Shown here piece by piece: positions 1-5,178 of a stretch of DNA of 8,919 bases. This DNA comes from CAZDDY01 sp964504455 (GTDB lineage: Bacteria > Patescibacteriota > Minisyncoccia > Phycocordibacterales > UBA9973): contig CAZDDY010000022.1 of the NCBI GenBank assembly GCA_964504455.1, positions 1-8,919 on the forward strand, in the 5' to 3' direction. Numbering within the stretch: the stretch's first letter is position 1; every line of letters begins with the position of its first letter. The translations under genes and the position numbers were made by a program. The notes under the pieces are model-generated. The model was not told the origin of the DNA, did not search any database, and saw nothing but the letters and a program-made list of their open reading frames with translations.

Positions 1-285
1 GAATGAGACTGCAGTCGACGTGTCATCGTTTTGGAGCCCTTTATAATAAGGGTATAAATATGCAATATTTATAAAACCAAGAAGAACAAAAATTGGAATA
101 GTTTCAGTTGGTGCCTGTATTCCACCTGTAAAAACAATTATGAGTGGTGCAAAAAATAAATTAAATAAAAATGAGTAAAATGTTATTGAAATCGGATTAC
201 TAAATTTTTTACTTACTAGGTAATTATCAACAATATTTGCAACCGCATAGAATGCAGGCGTTAAAAGTGCTAGGAGCATCCACAT
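1..285 (-). CDS. EamA/DMT-family membrane transporter, N-terminal part (runs off left edge)
   Basis: The reverse strand reads open from an ATG at 285 to base 1, giving 95 residues; the C-terminal part lies outside the window. The protein starts MWMLLALLTPAFYAVANIVD, a first membrane helix with the small/aromatic pattern of drug/metabolite transporters. Two further hydrophobic stretches follow at about residues 31-52 and 65-82, and the end contains YPYYKGLQNDDTS, resembling the DMT segment after helix 3 (typically YxxALxxxxxS). Such proteins are inner-membrane carriers for small metabolites; the substrate cannot be told from this fragment. No Shine-Dalgarno sequence precedes the ATG. An extended -10 element 9 bases upstream suggests a very short leader. 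It is divergent from the glutaredoxin gene. A stop codon in frame at 309-307 excludes a much longer N terminus. Family assignment is fairly sure; subfamily and substrate are not. Confidence 0.72.
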   Translation of the reverse strand, partial: MWMLLALLTPAFYAVANIVDNYLVSKKFSNPISITFYSFLFNLFFAPLIIVFTGGIQAPTETIPIFVLLGFINIAYLYPYYKGLQNDDTSTAVSF

Positions 286-294
286 ACAATATAG

Positions 295-303
295 AGTGTA
301 ACA
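295..303 (-). promoter_or_regulatory. Extended -10 promoter of the EamA-type gene
   Basis: On the minus strand, TGT-TACACT (303 to 295) matches an extended -10 element (TGn-TATAAT). It ends 9 bases before the ATG at 285, so the predicted start of transcription (about 288) leaves only about 3 untranslated bases. No good -35 is visible, as is usual for extended -10 promoters. The assignment is by motif and position only. Confidence 0.4.
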
Positions 304-340
304 CAGCTATAAAATATAAGTTTTTTACGCTTGACACGTA

Positions 341-349
341 TGCTATACT
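341..349 (+). promoter_or_regulatory. Extended -10 promoter of the glutaredoxin gene
   Basis: TGC-TATACT at 341-349 is a good extended -10 element. The start of transcription should fall near 356, giving a leader of about 25 bases to the ATG at 381. The leader is purine-rich (AAGAAG, AAAAGAG), but no clear Shine-Dalgarno stands at normal spacing. The perfect TTGACA at 331-336 is only 7 bases upstream, too close to act as the -35 for this element. The region 17 bases upstream is an oligo-T tract (321-326). Confidence 0.5.
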
Positions 350-380
350 TAAGAAGTAGAAGATAAAAGAGTAAAAAATT

Positions 381-632
381 ATGAAAACTGTCACTATTTA
401 TTCAACCCCAACCTGCCACTTCTGCCATATGGCAAAAGATTATTTTACTGAAAATAATGTTACATTCACTGATATCAATGTCGCAGCAGATCCAGAGAAG
501 AGAGCAGAAATGATAGAAATGACTGGGCAAATGGGAGTTCCTGTCATACGTATCGACAATGATGTTGTTGTCGGTTTCAATAAGCCACTCGTTGCAAACC
601 TTCTTGGAATCTCTGCAAATGTAGCACAATAG
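381..632 (+). CDS. Glutaredoxin-like thiol-disulfide oxidoreductase (NrdH/Grx type)
   Basis: An 83-residue thioredoxin-fold protein of the usual bacterial glutaredoxin/NrdH length. It starts with a beta strand (MKTVTIYST) followed by the redox motif C12-H-F-C15 in the context TPTCHFCHMAK. The cis-proline signature GVPV is at about residues 52-55, and a glycine-containing turn near the end (VVVGFNK) corresponds to the family's GF motif. These are the elements that bind and reduce disulfides of small thiols or partner proteins, for example ribonucleotide reductase, in the cytoplasm. Which electron donor it uses cannot be seen; organisms of this group often lack glutathione synthesis, so a thioredoxin-reductase-like donor is possible. 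The start is the first ATG after the promoter. The gene is followed by a hairpin terminator at 666-698 and appears monocistronic. Fold and chemistry are confident, physiological partner unknown. Confidence 0.9.
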   Translation: MKTVTIYSTPTCHFCHMAKDYFTENNVTFTDINVAADPEKRAEMIEMTGQMGVPVIRIDNDVVVGFNKPLVANLLGISANVAQ

Positions 633-665
633 CCATTTGCTCGTTTAAAGATATAAGATACTATA

Positions 666-698
666 GAAAATACCAGTAAATGCTGGTGTTTTCTTTTT
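666..698 (+). terminator. Rho-independent terminator after the glutaredoxin gene
   Basis: GAAAATACCAG (666-676) and CTGGTGTTTTC (683-693) form an 11-bp stem with one G-T wobble and a 6-base loop, followed by five T residues (694-698). The T run ends exactly where the tRNA-Arg gene begins, leaving no room for a separate tRNA promoter between the two. Confidence 0.75.
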
Positions 699-770
699 GC
701 CCTCATAGTTTAATGGATAGAACTGCTCCGTCCTAAGGAGTTAATCCTCGTTCGATTCGGGGTGAGGGCA
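699..770 (+). tRNA. tRNA-Arg (anticodon CCT)
   Basis: A 72-nt cloverleaf. The acceptor arms GCCCTCA and TGAGGGC pair perfectly. The D arm is GTTT/GAAC with GG in the loop (715-716). The anticodon stem GCTCC/GGAGT holds loop GTCCTAA with anticodon CCT at 732-734, reading AGG. The T arm is CCTCG/CGGGG around TTCGATT. The discriminator is A770. The following bases are CCT, so the CCA tail is not encoded and must be added enzymatically. Position 32 is G, where a pyrimidine is usual. No convincing promoter of its own is seen. A weak pair TTTGCT (636-641) and TACTAT (659-664) at 17-base spacing could drive it; otherwise it depends on read-through from the glutaredoxin gene. Confidence 0.95.
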
Positions 771-792
771 CCTTTAAAAGTCATAAAATATA

Positions 793-801
793 TGCTAAAA
801 T
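793..801 (+). promoter_or_regulatory. Extended -10 promoter of the 100-residue membrane protein / tRNA-Phe unit
   Basis: TGC-TAAAAT (793-801) is an extended -10 element ending 6 bases before the ATG at 808. Transcription should therefore begin at or within a base or two of the ATG, giving a leaderless message. The same promoter would also serve the tRNA-Phe gene, which starts one base after the stop codon. Confidence 0.55.
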
Positions 802-807
802 CCCTCC

Positions 808-1110
808 ATGGATCCCTTAAATGAGAATAAGCTGGATGAACTTCTTCGATTAACGAAAGATAACAACAAGATTCTTCATAAAATTCGAAGAGGACAAGTC
901 TGGCAATCGATTGTTAGAGTGATCTATTGGGTTGTAATACTTGCCGGAATTTATGGTACCTACAAATACTTAGGACCAACATTTAAGTCATTGTACGAAG
1001 TGTATAATAGTGCTTTCACCACAGAAGGATCTTCATCACCTTCACTTTTACAAAATCTTGGAGGGTATGGTGAAATTCAATCTCTTCTTGAGAAGTACAA
1101 CTTGAAATAA
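808..1110 (+). CDS. Small single-span membrane protein of unknown function
   Basis: A 100-residue protein. Residues 1-30 are hydrophilic and probably helical (NENKLDELLRLTKDNNKILH, then KIRRGQ). One hydrophobic segment follows at about residues 35-56 (IVRVIYWVVILAGIYGTYKY), and the tail is 45 residues. The positively charged KIRRGQ just before the span predicts a cytoplasmic N terminus and an outside C terminus. No enzymatic motif or signal-peptidase site is seen. I recall similar short proteins (charged helix, RRGQ-like motif, one span) as common in Parcubacteria, but I know no function. It sits between two tRNA genes and is very probably cotranscribed with tRNA-Phe. The ATG at 808 is chosen because an extended -10 ends 6 bases upstream. 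The gene is real by composition and context; the role is unknown. Confidence 0.8.
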   Translation: MDPLNENKLDELLRLTKDNNKILHKIRRGQVWQSIVRVIYWVVILAGIYGTYKYLGPTFKSLYEVYNSAFTTEGSSSPSLLQNLGGYGEIQSLLEKYNLK

Positions 1111-1111
1111 T

Positions 1112-1184
1112 GCTCGGGTAGCTCAGTTGGTAGAGCGCTCCCCTGAAGAGGGATAGGTCACCAGTTCGACCCTGGTCCCGAGCA
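1112..1184 (+). tRNA. tRNA-Phe (anticodon GAA)
   Basis: A 73-nt cloverleaf. The acceptor GCTCGGG/CCCGAGC pairs perfectly; the D arm is GCTC/GAGC with loop AGTTGGTA; the T arm is ACCAG/CTGGT around TTCGACC; the discriminator is A1184. The anticodon loop CTGAAGA (1143-1149) gives GAA at 1145-1147. The anticodon stem CTCCC/GGGAT has four pairs plus a C-T mismatch at the outer position 27-43. Position 37 is G rather than the A usual in bacterial tRNA-Phe. CCA is not encoded (CTT follows). The gene begins one base after the stop of the upstream membrane-protein gene, so it must be cut out of that transcript unless a promoter lies inside the coding sequence. It is followed at once by a strong terminator. 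Confidence 0.95.
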
Positions 1185-1187
1185 CTT

Positions 1188-1227
1188 CTAAACTAAAAAA
1201 TCCCCAAACGGGGATTTTTTAGTTTAG
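1188..1227. terminator. Bidirectional terminator between tRNA-Phe and the hsp20 gene
   Basis: A perfect 18-bp inverted repeat (1188-1205 and 1210-1227) with loop AAAC. The core TCCCC/GGGGA is flanked by A6 on the left and T6 on the right, so it presents stem plus T run on both strands. It ends the tRNA-Phe unit on the plus strand and the valS-protease-hsp20 unit on the minus strand. Its right arm overlaps the hsp20 stop codon (1226-1224). Confidence 0.92.
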
Positions 1228-1736
1228 AGACCTTTTACTTTTACTTTTGTTTCTCTACTCCTGTCTATTTTTGGCAACTTCAGTGTAAGCATCCCATGAC
1301 TTTCAATTGCTTCGGCACTGTCAGGGTCAACTTCGTGGGGGAGAGAAATGGTTCTTGAAAATGCACCCCAATAAAGTTCTTTTGCATGAAAATGTTCATC
1401 ATTTATCATTCGTGCGTCTTCTCGTTTGCCTCTAATCGTTACCATATCTCTTGTTACAGAAACATTGATATCTTCTGGTTTTGTGCCGGCGATCATTGTT
1501 TGAATAATAACTTCAGTCGGTGTTTGGTACACATCAACAGTTAGATGCCCAACAGTTGTTTCATCCTCTTTCATCCAGAGTTCAGCTTTATTTGGTATTG
1601 GAGAAGTAGCACCATTTTTTTGTACTGGGACAGTAGTTTGAGGTTGGCTTTCAAATGCATCATCATCGAAAAGTGCATCGTCATCAAACTTCATACTGCC
1701 TGCGATTCTTGAAAAAAGTGATTTTTTCTTTGCCAT
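1224..1736 (-). CDS. Hsp20 / alpha-crystallin family small heat-shock protein
   Basis: A 170-residue ATP-independent holdase chaperone that binds unfolding proteins in the cytoplasm. The N-terminal part (MAKKKSLFSRIAG, then acidic repeats FDDDALFDDDAFE) is variable and disordered in style. The alpha-crystallin domain spans about residues 63-158 (from GHLTVDVYQTPTEVII through VTIRGKRE). It includes the hallmark GxL of the last strand, SHGMLTLKLPK. A short tail, TKVKVKGL, carries a VxV version of the IxI motif used in oligomer assembly. I chose the ATG at 1736, 10 bases after the protease stop codon. A GTG at 1769 would add 11 residues overlapping that gene and lacks support. It is the last gene of the valS-protease-hsp20 unit, and its stop lies inside the terminator stem. 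No heat-shock element is visible directly upstream, so expression probably depends on the operon promoter. Confidence 0.92.
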   Translation of the reverse strand: MAKKKSLFSRIAGSMKFDDDALFDDDAFESQPQTTVPVQKNGATSPIPNKAELWMKEDETTVGHLTVDVYQTPTEVIIQTMIAGTKPEDINVSVTRDMVTIRGKREDARMINDEHFHAKELYWGAFSRTISLPHEVDPDSAEAIESHGMLTLKLPKIDRSRETKVKVKGL

Positions 1737-1746
1737 AATATATAGA

Positions 1747-2481
1747 TTATTGCTCTTCTTTGATTCCACTCATTCTTCTGAGTTTTTCAAAAAGAAGAAT
1801 ATTAATGATGGTAACTACCCAGAGAAATCCGAATATTTGTAAGGTTGTTTCTCCGTTATTATCAATTATAAATAAGTTAAAGACAGTATGCAATGAAATA
1901 GCAAATCCTAATCCCAAGAAAAGTGAAAACCATTTGATAATCCTATTTTGGAAGAAGACTAATCCTATCATAATGCCAATAATTCCTGAGGAAGTTGCAT
2001 GCAAGAGCGTCGAGCCCAGAAACCGCAAATTACCTGTTAAAAGTGCCACAGTTGAGTCCGCAACAGAAAGTGGCTTAAGCAAAAATAGTGCATTTTCAAG
2101 TCCTGCAAATCCAAGCCCAGCAATAATAAAATAGACTCCATAATCAAGTGGTTCATCAATGTATCCGGTAGGTCTTACAATAAAAAGAACAACTAAAAGT
2201 TTCAAAAATTCTTCTATAAAGACCCACAAAGCCATAGTAGTTGTTTCGCCGTACGCAAAACCTGCAACGATTTTTTGAAGTGGGATTGCAATAAATACTG
2301 CAATCATTCCAGCAACAAAAGTAGTTACAATAAGTCCTCGTGGCTCTTTGTGTTCTTTATCTTCTCGAAGCCAAAAAAAGAGCCACAGTATGGCAGGCAA
2401 GATTCCCCAGAGGAGTGCCAAAGAGAATGTTCTGGGATCAAAGGGCATATGTGAACCTATATTCCTCAAAACATTGTTCAT
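1747..2481 (-). CDS. PrsW-family intramembrane metalloprotease
   Basis: A 244-residue polytopic membrane protein with about seven to eight hydrophobic segments. The family signatures are present in order: EExxK as E90-E91-F-L-K94 at the end of one helix, GFAGLEN with E128-N129 at the end of another, H160 in STLLHATSSG, and H197 in SLHTVFN. These glutamates and histidines are thought to bind the catalytic metal. The loop WLREDKEHKEPRG near residue 40 is also typical. The characterised member, Bacillus PrsW, cuts an anti-sigma factor at site 1, but no sigma/anti-sigma pair is seen here, so the target is unknown. The ATG at 2481 overlaps the valS stop (TAATG), implying translational coupling. 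A TTG at 2502 or an ATG at 2448 are alternative starts; the latter (MPFDPRTFSLALLWG) would still keep every motif. The stop is 10 bases before hsp20. Confidence 0.85.
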   Translation of the reverse strand: MNNVLRNIGSHMPFDPRTFSLALLWGILPAILWLFFWLREDKEHKEPRGLIVTTFVAGMIAVFIAIPLQKIVAGFAYGETTTMALWVFIEEFLKLLVVLFIVRPTGYIDEPLDYGVYFIIAGLGFAGLENALFLLKPLSVADSTVALLTGNLRFLGSTLLHATSSGIIGIMIGLVFFQNRIIKWFSLFLGLGFAISLHTVFNLFIIDNNGETTLQIFGFLWVVTIINILLFEKLRRMSGIKEEQ

Positions 2482-4673
2482 TAGTGATTTGTTTGTGGCC
2501 AAGGTGAAACCATGAGCAGGCCATCTTCCTCTTTAGGCAAAAGTGCCCAAAGCTCTTCAGTTACAAAAGGCATAAACGGGTGTAGCATTTTTATGAGAGT
2601 TTTTAATTGAATGTAGATGATGTACTTTGCGCTATCTGGATTATCATTAGCCAAAATTTTTTTCTTTGATCTTTCAATAATTACATCTGCAAAAGTGTGC
2701 CAAAAATAATGATACAAAGTTTCTGCTGCAAAATAAAGTTTGTACTCTTGTATCTGTTTTGTTACTTCAGAAACAATATTTTGGAGTTCGTCAAATGAAA
2801 GCTGATCTTCTGCATCTAAGGTATATTTTTGTGTGTAATCAAAACCAGATATATTTTCCAACACAAATCTTGTAGCGTTCCACATTTTATTTGCAAACTT
2901 TGAATACGCCTTCACTTTTTGAATATCAAAATTTGTATCATTACCCGGCCCAATGCCAACTACCATAGCCATTCGAAGTGCGTCAGTTCCAAATTGACGT
3001 ATTATTTCCTCCGGCTCAATCCCGTTCTTGAGTGATTTGCTAAACTTTTGTCCTTTCCCGTCTCGAACAATTCCATGCAGATAGACTGTCTCAAAGGGGT
3101 TCTGATGAAGAAAGTATTTACTCATCATTATCATTCGAGCCACCCAGAAAAATAAAATTTCATATCCCGGATTAATAAGTGTTGTTGGGTGAAATGTCTG
3201 TAAATCATTTGTTTCTTCTGGCCAACCAAGAGTTGTAAATGTCCATAATCCTGAAGAAAACCAAGTGTCGAGTGTGTCTTGATCTTGTACCCAGCCTTCA
3301 CCGCTTGGTGCATCTATGCCACAGTATGTCTCAGTAGGACTTTCTCCCTGGAGTGCATCATGTTTAAAACGATACCAGACAGGTATTTGGTGTCCATAAA
3401 TAATTTGTCTTGAAATACACCAATCTCTCAAATTATTTATCCAGTTGTAATATACTTTTTCATATCTATCAGGAAGGATAACAATCTCTTTATTTTCAAT
3501 AGGGGATTGCATTAATTCCTTAAAGGTCTTATTACCACAAGAAGGAATTTGCTTTTTTACATCAATAAACCACTGCAACTTTGGCAACGGTTCAATAACA
3601 CCACCAGTGCGTTCTGCTGTCGAAATATTTTGATCAATTTCTTCTTCTTTTTCTAGAAGCCCTTCATCCCTAAGCCAAGAGACTATGACTTCTCTTGCCT
3701 CAGTAGTTTTTTTATCTTTCAATCGTTCGTCACCAACAATCATTTTGGCGTATTCGTTTATTACTTGTGGGCGAGGCAAGTTGTGTCTATCAGCTATTTC
3801 CCAATCTACTATTGCATGTGCAGGAGTTACACCTAATGCGCCGGTACCAAAGTCTTTTTCAACACTTTCGTCTCCAACAATTTTTATATGGATAGGCACT
3901 CCACAAAAGACAGCATCATATTCGTTTCCAATTAAATTTTTATATCGAGGATCAGTAGGATGTACAGCTACTGCTGTGTCGCCAACTTTCGTTTCTGGAC
4001 GAGTTGTTGAGATAGCAATAGGGAAGTCTTTTGAATATCTAAATGTATAGAGTTTTGCTTTTCTTTCTTCATAGACAATCTCATCATCTGCAATCGTTGT
4101 CTGTCCCTTTGGATCCCAATTTACAATGCGATTTCCACGATAAATAAGACCCTCATCGTAAAGAGTTTTAAAGGCGAGTCTTACTGCTTTGCTTCTTTTT
4201 TCATCGAGTGTAAATGCTTCTCGAGACCAATCAAGCGAAGACCCCAAAAGTCTCATTTGCCCCTGCATATCTTTTTGATTTTTAAGTCCGAATTCTTGAA
4301 CCTTTTCAAAAAAGTCATTTCGTGAAAAGTCGTGACGACTGAGTTTGGATTCTTTTTCGAAACGTGATTGTGTAGCTATTGCTGCATGGTCGGTTCCAGG
4401 AATCCATGTTGTTCTCTTGCCACTCATTCTATTAAAACGCACAACGGCATCTTGCAAGCTGTGTTCAAGTGCATGTCCAAGGTGAAGACGTCCCGTCACA
4501 TTTGGTGGAGGAAGCACCATTGAAAAAATGGGAGCATCGTTTTTAGTTACTCCGTTTTTGACACAAACATCAGGATTAAAGAAGCCACTTTTTTCCCAAA
4601 TTTCGTATATCCGTTTCTCCGTTTCTTCGGGTTTGTATGGAGAGAGCAGCTTTTCCGGAATATTCTTATCCAT
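2481..4673 (-). CDS. valS: Valyl-tRNA synthetase (short form)
   Basis: A 730-residue class I aminoacyl-tRNA synthetase that charges tRNA-Val in the cytoplasm. The nucleotide-binding HIGH motif is H64-L-G-H67 in PPNVTGRLHLGHA. The KMSKS loop is KFSKS at 543-547. The CP1 editing domain, which hydrolyses mischarged Thr-tRNA, contains TTRPET at 223-228. The Rossmann-fold signatures CISRQIIYGHQIPVW and DTWFSSGLW and an anticodon-binding helical domain ending HPFMPFVTEELWALLP complete the protein. It stops shortly after that domain, so the C-terminal coiled-coil arm of the 860-950-residue ValRS of model bacteria is missing; the reading frame is intact, so this is not a truncation artefact. The ATG at 4673 stands 6 bases after an extended -10, predicting a leaderless message. 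It leads a three-gene unit with a PrsW protease and Hsp20. No T-box or other leader fits, because there is no leader. Confidence 0.97.
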   Translation of the reverse strand: MDKNIPEKLLSPYKPEETEKRIYEIWEKSGFFNPDVCVKNGVTKNDAPIFSMVLPPPNVTGRLHLGHALEHSLQDAVVRFNRMSGKRTTWIPGTDHAAIATQSRFEKESKLSRHDFSRNDFFEKVQEFGLKNQKDMQGQMRLLGSSLDWSREAFTLDEKRSKAVRLAFKTLYDEGLIYRGNRIVNWDPKGQTTIADDEIVYEERKAKLYTFRYSKDFPIAISTTRPETKVGDTAVAVHPTDPRYKNLIGNEYDAVFCGVPIHIKIVGDESVEKDFGTGALGVTPAHAIVDWEIADRHNLPRPQVINEYAKMIVGDERLKDKKTTEAREVIVSWLRDEGLLEKEEEIDQNISTAERTGGVIEPLPKLQWFIDVKKQIPSCGNKTFKELMQSPIENKEIVILPDRYEKVYYNWINNLRDWCISRQIIYGHQIPVWYRFKHDALQGESPTETYCGIDAPSGEGWVQDQDTLDTWFSSGLWTFTTLGWPEETNDLQTFHPTTLINPGYEILFFWVARMIMMSKYFLHQNPFETVYLHGIVRDGKGQKFSKSLKNGIEPEEIIRQFGTDALRMAMVVGIGPGNDTNFDIQKVKAYSKFANKMWNATRFVLENISGFDYTQKYTLDAEDQLSFDELQNIVSEVTKQIQEYKLYFAAETLYHYFWHTFADVIIERSKKKILANDNPDSAKYIIYIQLKTLIKMLHPFMPFVTEELWALLPKEEDGLLMVSPWPQTNH

Positions 4674-4679
4674 GTGGCG

Positions 4680-4688
4680 ATTATATCA
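4680..4688 (-). promoter_or_regulatory. Extended -10 promoter of the valS unit (predicted leaderless)
   Basis: On the minus strand TGA-TATAAT (4688 to 4680) is a consensus -10 with the TG extension. It is followed by CGCCAC and then the valS ATG at 4673. The 6-base gap puts the start of transcription on or next to the A of the ATG. There is no convincing -35 17 bases upstream. Confidence 0.68.
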
Positions 4689-4727
4689 CAGAAAAAGCAT
4701 AAAACTACTTGAAAATAAAGCGATTTT

Positions 4728-4764
4728 TGATATAGTGGTCCTGAAATCTGTTTCTATTTAAAAT
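4728..4764 (+). promoter_or_regulatory. Candidate promoter(s) of the 132-residue protein gene
   Basis: Two candidates lie in the 98-bp gap divergent from valS. TGA-TATAGT (4728-4736) is an extended -10 that would give a leader of about 29 bases with no Shine-Dalgarno. TAAAAT (4759-4764) ends 7 bases before the ATG at 4772 and would give a leaderless message; its context TAAAATCC matches that of the promoter at 793-801. The sequence alone does not decide between them. Confidence 0.4.
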
Positions 4765-4771
4765 CCTGCTT

Positions 4772-5170
4772 ATGCACGAAGAACGCCCAAAGGAAGAAAG
4801 GTTAAAAAAGATATTTACACTTATTGAGTCAGCTCCACAGCCGAACGACCAGTACGAAGCATTTAGATTACTCAAAAAAAGCTTTCAAGAAGTTGAAGCT
4901 TTTGAACTCAAAGGGCAAATGACTGTTCTGCCTTTTGATTCTTGGCAATCTTTAGAAAGTCATGCCATGCGGTTTGATCGGTACAAAAAACACATTGTGT
5001 TTATTAGCTTACAAGGCGATATCCTTGTTTTAAACTTCGGGCTTGATGATAAGGTGTACATTTCACCAAAAGACCACCCGCTTTTCTTTTACAATCTTGC
5101 ACGAAAGGAAGAAAGAGTCGCATTTAGTAAAATGCATCCTGGTTGTTGCTGGGAAAGAAACAAAAATTAA
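4772..5170 (+). CDS. Hypothetical protein, 132 residues, unrecognised family
   Basis: I do not recognise this protein. It is soluble, with no signal peptide or membrane span. The first 48 residues are charged and probably helical (EERPKEERLKKIFTLIESAP, then YEAFRLLKKSFQEVEAF). The C-terminal two thirds look beta-rich (KHIVFISLQGDILVLNFG, then KVYISPKDHPLFFYNL). The last residues include a Cys-Cys pair (HPGCCWERNKN), which could be structural or metal-binding but has no partner cysteines elsewhere in the protein. It is a real gene by several criteria: an ATG start behind promoter-like elements, a typical CPR amino-acid mix, an 8-base gap to convergent tsaD, and its own terminator (5194-5223). 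It stands alone, divergent from valS, with no operon partner. Function is unknown; a conserved CPR-specific protein is the most likely description. Confidence 0.75.
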   Translation: MHEERPKEERLKKIFTLIESAPQPNDQYEAFRLLKKSFQEVEAFELKGQMTVLPFDSWQSLESHAMRFDRYKKHIVFISLQGDILVLNFGLDDKVYISPKDHPLFFYNLARKEERVAFSKMHPGCCWERNKN

Positions 5171-5178
5171 ACCGATTC

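Noticed and set aside
331..336. Perfect TTGACA upstream of the glutaredoxin gene, as a -35 box
   Set aside because: It is only 7 bases before TATACT (344-349), and the hexamer 17 bases downstream of it (354-359) is not -10-like. The extended -10 explains the promoter better.
771..772. CC after the tRNA-Arg discriminator as the start of an encoded CCA tail
   Set aside because: The next base is T, so CCA is not encoded; tRNA-Phe lacks it too.
1737..1769. Longer hsp20 start at a GTG (1769)
   Set aside because: It would add 11 residues overlapping the end of the protease gene, while ATG 1736 gives the MAKKK start usual for this kind of protein and avoids overlap.
2482..2502. Longer protease start at a TTG (2502)
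   Set aside because: The ATG overlapping the valS stop (TAATG at 2483-2479) is a standard coupling arrangement, and the extra seven residues have no family support.
3685..4050. Open frame of 121 codons on the plus strand inside valS
   Set aside because: It is antisense to a well-conserved valS segment with clear motifs, its composition is not protein-like and it has no promoter. It is a shadow frame.
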